Assembly: GCA_034440115.1 (NCBI GenBank)
Contig: JAWXBM010000115.1
Location: 26,270 to 90,269 of the forward strand
Direction of reading: 5' to 3'
DNA from: JAWXBM01 sp034440115
GTDB lineage: Bacteria; Pseudomonadota; Gammaproteobacteria; Xanthomonadales; SZUA-36
Length of the DNA: 64,000 bases
This document shows, piece by piece, positions 59,986 to 64,000 of the stretch (its first letter is position 1; each line of letters begins with the position of its first letter). The notes under the pieces are model-generated. The model was given only the letters and a program-made list of their open reading frames with translations. It searched no databases and was not told the origin of the DNA. Made by a program: the position numbers and the translations under genes.

Positions 59986-61218
59986 GTGACCGCCAAAACC
60001 TATCTGGTGGGCGGAGCAGTACGCGATGGCCTGCTGGGTTTGAAGCCGCGCGAACGTGACTGGGTGGTGACCGGTGCAACCCCGGAAAGCCTGCAACAAC
60101 AGGGCTTTCGCCAGGTTGGGGCATCGTTCCCGGTGTTTCTGCATCCGCAAACCCAGGAGGAATATGCGCTGGCGCGTACCGAGCGCAAGCAAGGTCATGG
60201 TTACCATGGCTTTACGGTGGATTTTCATCCGGGCGTTACGCTGGAGCAGGATCTGGAACGCCGCGACCTGACCATCAATGCGATCGCACAGGATGAGCAG
60301 GGGCAATTGATCGACCCATTCAATGGCCAGGCAGACATTGCAGCCCGTTTACTGCGCCATGTTTCCCCGGCTTTCGCCGAAGATCCGCTGCGGGTGTTGC
60401 GCGTGGCGCGCTTTGCTGCACGCTTTGCCGACCTGGGTTTCACCGTCCATCCCGAAACGCTGGCCTTAATGCAGCAAATGGTCCGTGATGGTGAAATTGA
60501 TCACTTGGTGGCCGAGCGCAGTTTGGCCGAAATCGAAGACGGCCTGTCAGCCGCGCGGCCCAGCGTTTTCCTGCAAGTACTGCACGATTGCGGTGCTCTG
60601 GCCGTGTTGTTACCTGAAGTCGATGCCCTGTTCGGCATCCCCCAGGATGAACGCTATCACCCCGAAATCGATACCGCGCTGCACGTGCAAATGACGCTGG
60701 ATTATGCCGCCAGCCAGCAATACCCAACGGAAGTCCGCTTTGCCTTGTTACTGCATGATCTGGGTAAAGCACTCACGCCAAAAGCGGACTGGCCCAGTCA
60801 TCACCAGCACGAGACTCTGGGCTTGCCGCTGGTAAGCGAAGTTTGCCTGCGCTTGAAAGCGCCCACGGCCTGGCGGGAACTGGCAGAGCGGGTGTGTGAA
60901 CTCCACTTGCGCTGCCACCGCGCTGAGGATATGGGGGCCAAAGCCTTGTTGAAATTTCTCGATGCGGCTGATTTATTACGCCGCCCTGAGCGCTTGCAGC
61001 CTTTGCTGCAGGCCTGTGAATCCGATTATCGAGGGCGCCTGGGCCTGGAACAGCGGCCATATCCGCAGGCGGGAATCATCGCTGCCGCCTTGTATGCGGC
61101 GCAGCAAGTGAAAACGGCAGACCTGCACACGGAAGGTATGAGCGGCCTGGAAATCGGCCACGCTTTGCACGCTGCCCGTATCCAGGCTATAGATCGCACG
61201 ATAAGCTCAAAACTATAA
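59986..61218 (+). CDS. cca: CCA-adding tRNA nucleotidyltransferase with HD domain
   Basis: 410 residues from GTG 59986. Nucleotidyltransferase motif YLVGGAVRDGLLG, flexible-loop region RRDLTINAIAQD, RNA-binding ALRVARFAARF-type helix (DPLRVLRVARFAARFADLG) and a C-terminal HD phosphohydrolase domain (LLHDLGKALTPK) as in E. coli-type enzymes. It builds and repairs the tRNA CCA end. Ends 6 bp inside the convergent midA-like gene. Confidence 0.96.
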   Translation: MTAKTYLVGGAVRDGLLGLKPRERDWVVTGATPESLQQQGFRQVGASFPVFLHPQTQEEYALARTERKQGHGYHGFTVDFHPGVTLEQDLERRDLTINAIAQDEQGQLIDPFNGQADIAARLLRHVSPAFAEDPLRVLRVARFAARFADLGFTVHPETLALMQQMVRDGEIDHLVAERSLAEIEDGLSAARPSVFLQVLHDCGALAVLLPEVDALFGIPQDERYHPEIDTALHVQMTLDYAASQQYPTEVRFALLLHDLGKALTPKADWPSHHQHETLGLPLVSEVCLRLKAPTAWRELAERVCELHLRCHRAEDMGAKALLKFLDAADLLRRPERLQPLLQACESDYRGRLGLEQRPYPQAGIIAAALYAAQQVKTADLHTEGMSGLEIGHALHAARIQAIDRTISSKL

Positions 61219-62391
61219 CCGATAGCTGAGATCACCCAGCGCAAACCCGCGCAATGCCTCATCCAGATCACGCTTCAAAGCCATCACCTGAAAGCGTTCG
61301 CCCATCATGCCGGGCAAGGTCAGTTGTTTGGCTTCGGCCTGCAGCGACAGGCCGTGGTCGGTGGCTGCATCCATTCGGCTGGTTAATAGCTGGTCCAGGC
61401 CGCAACCCAACAGGAACAGCGTCTGGCTGGTGTAACCGGACAACTCCAGCCCGCAAGCCTCGCCCGCTTCAGCCAATGCGGTGAAATCCACAAACGCGGA
61501 GATGTCTTGCAAGCCGGGCCAGAAAAACACCCCATCATGCGCGCGATGGCGGTAATTGCATATCAGGGTGCCGTCAGTACGCTCGGGCAAATAATATTCC
61601 CGGCGCGGGTAGCCGTAGTCAACAAACAATGCGACGCCCCGTTTGAGTTTGGCGCTCACAGTTGCCAGCCAACTGGCCAATTCCGGTTGGATTTCGGACT
61701 GGTACGGCCGGCTGCAGTCCAGTTGCAATTGTTCGACTTCGAAGGTCAGGTAATCAGGGGCTGAGCGATAAGCCCATTCAAAGAGTGGGTTTTCGTAACT
61801 GTCACCGTTTGCCAGTCTGACCCCCATCTGTTTGATTTCGCCTGAGCCCAATCGAAACCGTTCAACCGCCAGCGCATCAATCACTTCGTTGGCCAGCAGC
61901 ACACCTTGCCAATCTTCCGTTGGTGGCTGATTCAGCCAATGCACCCGGTCCCGCCAATGCGGCACAGCGGCAGCCAGTTGCTGCTGCTGCACCGCGCGAA
62001 GATCGGCACTGCGCTCCAGAATAAAATAACGCTGTGGCGACCGTTCAGGGTCGATCTGTTGCAGTAAGTCAATCGCCATTCGGCCACTGCCGGCACCCAA
62101 TTCGAGGATGTTATAGCGGCCCAGCTTCTGACCGATCTGCTCCACCTGTTTGGCCAGACATGCAGCAAACAGCGAACCCAATTCTGCTGCAGTCACAAAA
62201 TCCCCTGCTGCGCCCAGCTTGTGCAAGCCGGCACTGTAATAGCCCAATCCAGGCTGATACAGAGCCATTTCCATAAAACGGCTGAACGGCATAAAGCCGC
62301 TTGTTGCCAGTTCTTCGCGAATACAGGCACACAATTGGCGGCTCAGTTCCTTGAGCTCTTCCGTGGGTTCGGGCAGGATGACTTTAGACAT
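61213..62391 (-). CDS. SAM-dependent methyltransferase, MidA/NDUFAF7 family
   Basis: 392 residues from ATG 62391 (MSKVILPEPTEELKEL); the longer frame to 62565 overlaps the divergent folM and is rejected. Family motifs: GFMPFSRFMEMALYQPGLGY, NILELGAGSGRMAIDLL (SAM loop), LLANEVIDALAVERF and FVDYGYPRREYY. The mitochondrial relative methylates a complex-I arginine; the bacterial role is uncertain. Confidence 0.9.
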   Translation of the reverse strand: MSKVILPEPTEELKELSRQLCACIREELATSGFMPFSRFMEMALYQPGLGYYSAGLHKLGAAGDFVTAAELGSLFAACLAKQVEQIGQKLGRYNILELGAGSGRMAIDLLQQIDPERSPQRYFILERSADLRAVQQQQLAAAVPHWRDRVHWLNQPPTEDWQGVLLANEVIDALAVERFRLGSGEIKQMGVRLANGDSYENPLFEWAYRSAPDYLTFEVEQLQLDCSRPYQSEIQPELASWLATVSAKLKRGVALFVDYGYPRREYYLPERTDGTLICNYRHRAHDGVFFWPGLQDISAFVDFTALAEAGEACGLELSGYTSQTLFLLGCGLDQLLTSRMDAATDHGLSLQAEAKQLTLPGMMGERFQVMALKRDLDEALRGFALGDLSYRL

Positions 62392-62418
62392 TGCGAACAA
62401 GTTTGTTGGAGCATCACT

Positions 62419-63159
62419 ATGAAGTCCAGCCGTAAAACTGCCCTGGTCACCGGCAGTGCCGCGCGAATCGGTGCCTGTATCGTCGAAACCCTGCATGCGC
62501 GGGACTGCGATGTGTTGTTGCATTGCAATTCCAATGTTGCAGGCGCCGAGGCGCTGGCGAAACAACTGAATGCACGACGCGCTGACAGTGCTTTTGTAGT
62601 CAGTGCCGATATTTCTTCGGGCTCTGGCGTGGAAAAGTTAGTCGATACCTGTTTGCGACAATGGGACCGGCTCGACCTGTTGGTCAACAATGCCTCGCGT
62701 TTTTATCCCACCCCGGTGGCCGAAACCACCGCCTGGCAGTGGGATGACATCATCAACAGCAACTTGCGGGGGGCGTATTTCCTGAGCCAGGGATTATTGC
62801 CATCGCTGAGTGAAGCAGGTGGTTCCATCGTCAATATCCTCGACATCCATGCCAGCAAACCGATGAAGCAACATGCGGTTTATTCCATCGCCAAGGCCGG
62901 TTTGCAGATGATGACGCTTTCACTGGCACGCGAACTGGCGCCAAAAATCAGGGTAAATGGTGTGGCACCTGGAGCCATACTCTGGCCTGAAAACGAGGGT
63001 GATGATTCCACCCAGTCTGCCATTCTCAATCGCGTTGCATTGGAACGCTTGGGAGAACCTTCAGACATTGCGTCCGCAGTGGCCTATCTGGCCCTGGATG
63101 CGCCTTACGTGACCGGGCAGGTGTTGGCGGTAGATGGCGGTAGGTCTTTGAACATGTGA
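62419..63159 (+). CDS. folM: Pteridine reductase-type SDR (FolM-like)
   Basis: 246 residues from ATG 62419. Short-chain dehydrogenase with TGSAARIGA (cofactor loop), LVNNASRFYPTPV, and a catalytic set Asp142 (NILDIHAS), Tyr155 and Lys159 (YSIAKAG). Asp in place of the usual SDR Ser, 13 residues before Tyr, is the PTR1/FolM signature. It reduces dihydrofolate/dihydromonapterin. It faces folK-folB, which fits pterin metabolism. Confidence 0.9.
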   Translation: MKSSRKTALVTGSAARIGACIVETLHARDCDVLLHCNSNVAGAEALAKQLNARRADSAFVVSADISSGSGVEKLVDTCLRQWDRLDLLVNNASRFYPTPVAETTAWQWDDIINSNLRGAYFLSQGLLPSLSEAGGSIVNILDIHASKPMKQHAVYSIAKAGLQMMTLSLARELAPKIRVNGVAPGAILWPENEGDDSTQSAILNRVALERLGEPSDIASAVAYLALDAPYVTGQVLAVDGGRSLNM

Positions 63160-63169
63160 GCGGTTCGCT

Positions 63170-63658
63170 TCAAGCAGGAATTTCGTAAGCTGTCAGGCAG
63201 TTGCGTTCACCCTCAAAGCCATTCCATAACTCAGTCATGCTCACTCCCATCACCGGGTGAATCAAATCCGGTGCCAAATCTGCTAAAGGCTTCAGTACGT
63301 GAGCGAATCTCAAGATTTCACCGCGTGGCAGGCTGAGTTCGGGTAACCGCACATACAGATCGTCGTAAAGCAGAATGTCGATATCCAGGGTTCGATCGGA
63401 AAATTTCTCCACGTTGCGCAAGCGCCCATAGCGGTTTTCCAGCTCATTCAACCATTGTTTGAGTTGCAGCGGCTGCAGATCCGTTTGGATGCAGGCCACC
63501 AGATTAAGAAAATCATCTCCCTCAAAGCCCACCGCCCGTGACCGATAAACCGGCGATAGTGCAATTTCGCCAAAGTACTGCCGCAGCTCCGCCAAACCGG
63601 CCCGCACATGGCTGTCGGCATCGACATTGCTACCTATACCCAAATAGACCTTGGTCAA
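63170..63658 (-). CDS. folK: 2-amino-4-hydroxy-6-hydroxymethyldihydropteridine pyrophosphokinase
   Basis: 162 residues. HPPK motifs: VYLGIGSNVDADSHVRAGL at the start, YRSRAVGFEGDDFLNLV and the Mg-binding RTLDIDILLYDD. It transfers pyrophosphate to hydroxymethyl-dihydropterin in folate synthesis. ATG overlaps the folB stop by 4 bp. Confidence 0.96.
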   Translation of the reverse strand: MTKVYLGIGSNVDADSHVRAGLAELRQYFGEIALSPVYRSRAVGFEGDDFLNLVACIQTDLQPLQLKQWLNELENRYGRLRNVEKFSDRTLDIDILLYDDLYVRLPELSLPRGEILRFAHVLKPLADLAPDLIHPVMGVSMTELWNGFEGERNCLTAYEIPA

Positions 63659-64000
63659 GAACTGCGCTCAATGATCACGCCCACGGCGCTGGAGCCACGT
63701 ACCGCACCGGGTTTGCTCAGCTTCAGCTTCAACCAGTCAACGGGAAACTCGCTCAAAACGATGCTGGCGCAACGCTCTGCAAGGGTTTCAACCAATTGGA
63801 ATTCGCTGGACTCGATAAATTTTATCAGTCGCTTGGCAACGGATTTGTAGTCCAGGGTATCGTCAATGGCATCGGTTTCCCCTGCCCGGCGAATATCAAA
63901 AGCCATTTCAAGATCTATGCTGACCACCTGCCTGATCTCCCGCTCCCAAGCATAAATACCGATCACGGTTTCTACGCGCAGGTCTTCGATAAATACGCGA
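63655..64000 (-). CDS. folB: Dihydroneopterin aldolase (5' end beyond the window)
   Basis: About 115 residues are visible: RVFIEDLRVETVIGIYAWER at the window edge, then VSIDLEMAFDIRRAGETDAI, LDYKSVAKRLIKFIE, and KPGAVRGSSAVGVIIERSS at the end. The first few codons lie past 64000; the internal GTG at 63966 is not the start because conserved sequence continues upstream of it. It converts dihydroneopterin to the HPPK substrate, directly upstream of folK in the pathway and in the operon. Confidence 0.93.
   Translation of the reverse strand, partial: RVFIEDLRVETVIGIYAWEREIRQVVSIDLEMAFDIRRAGETDAIDDTLDYKSVAKRLIKFIESSEFQLVETLAERCASIVLSEFPVDWLKLKLSKPGAVRGSSAVGVIIERSS

Noticed and set aside
1..64000. 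CRISPR array, tRNA or rRNA genes
   Set aside because: No regularly spaced direct repeats and no cloverleaf or rRNA-like sequence found in the intergenic regions I read; the repeats present are palindromic REP-type or hairpin elements.

Overview
The window is about 64 kb of chromosome from a gammaproteobacterium with a GC content somewhat above 50%. Housekeeping order points to a Pseudomonadales/Cellvibrionales/Alteromonadales-like, probably marine lineage: def-fmt-rsmB-DUF4390-ntrY-(ntrX)-trkA-trkH, lysM-dprA-smg-topA-hemF, polA-DUF2782, aroE-hemB-engB, cytochrome c4-dsbA, slt-NDUFA9-like-cca, folM-folK-folB and glnA-glnL-glnG. REP-type palindromes of the GTAGGAGCGCGC kind are also common in Pseudomonas-like genomes. 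The species cannot be named from the sequence alone.

Left region (1-16.8 kb): a tandem family of large membrane proteins, all on the minus strand. Each has a three-helix N-terminal module, a TolB-N/FlgO-like domain and TPR repeats. There are four intact or edge-cut copies, one damaged copy (2999-5013) and the C-terminal scrap of a sixth (10058-10231). Two families of mobile palindromes fill this region. One is a set of 60-bp REP pairs lying in frame inside the genes, always in the linker after the third helix. The other is a set of hairpins with GGGGTCAGAG ends lying between or inside the genes. Interleaved are an M20 peptidase, a bicarbonate-uptake set (SbtA-like permease, Tat-exported beta-carbonic anhydrase, divergent LysR regulator), a decayed permease and a lipoprotein amidohydrolase whose signal-peptide n-region is encoded by one of the hairpins.

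Middle region (17-34.6 kb): a sorbosone-dehydrogenase remnant and uppP, then the nitrogen-control locus glnA-DUF4124-glnL-glnG with a sigma-54 promoter and three NtrC sites in front of glnA. Next come dtd, an LpxL-type acyltransferase, and the minus-strand ntrYX-trkAH operon. That operon is split by an inserted bufferin-type RiPP metallophore cluster (bufA-like precursor, MNIO/DUF692 maturase, DUF2063/BufC partner) between ntrY and ntrX.

Right region (34.6-64 kb): conserved core genes for translation (rsmB, fmt, def, cca), DNA processing and topology (dprA, topA, polA), haem synthesis (hemF, hemB), aromatic amino acids (aroE), ribosome assembly (engB), envelope (TonB receptor, slt, dsbA, LysM protein) and folate (folM, folK, folB). 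Oddities include a probable ATT start for topA, no canonical start at the expected N-terminus of dprA, an orphan TRAP DctQ subunit and a one-base homopolymer frameshift in an NTF2-like gene. The most system-like locus is the bufferin cluster. The least explained are the tandem TolB/TPR family and the palindromes living inside its reading frames.
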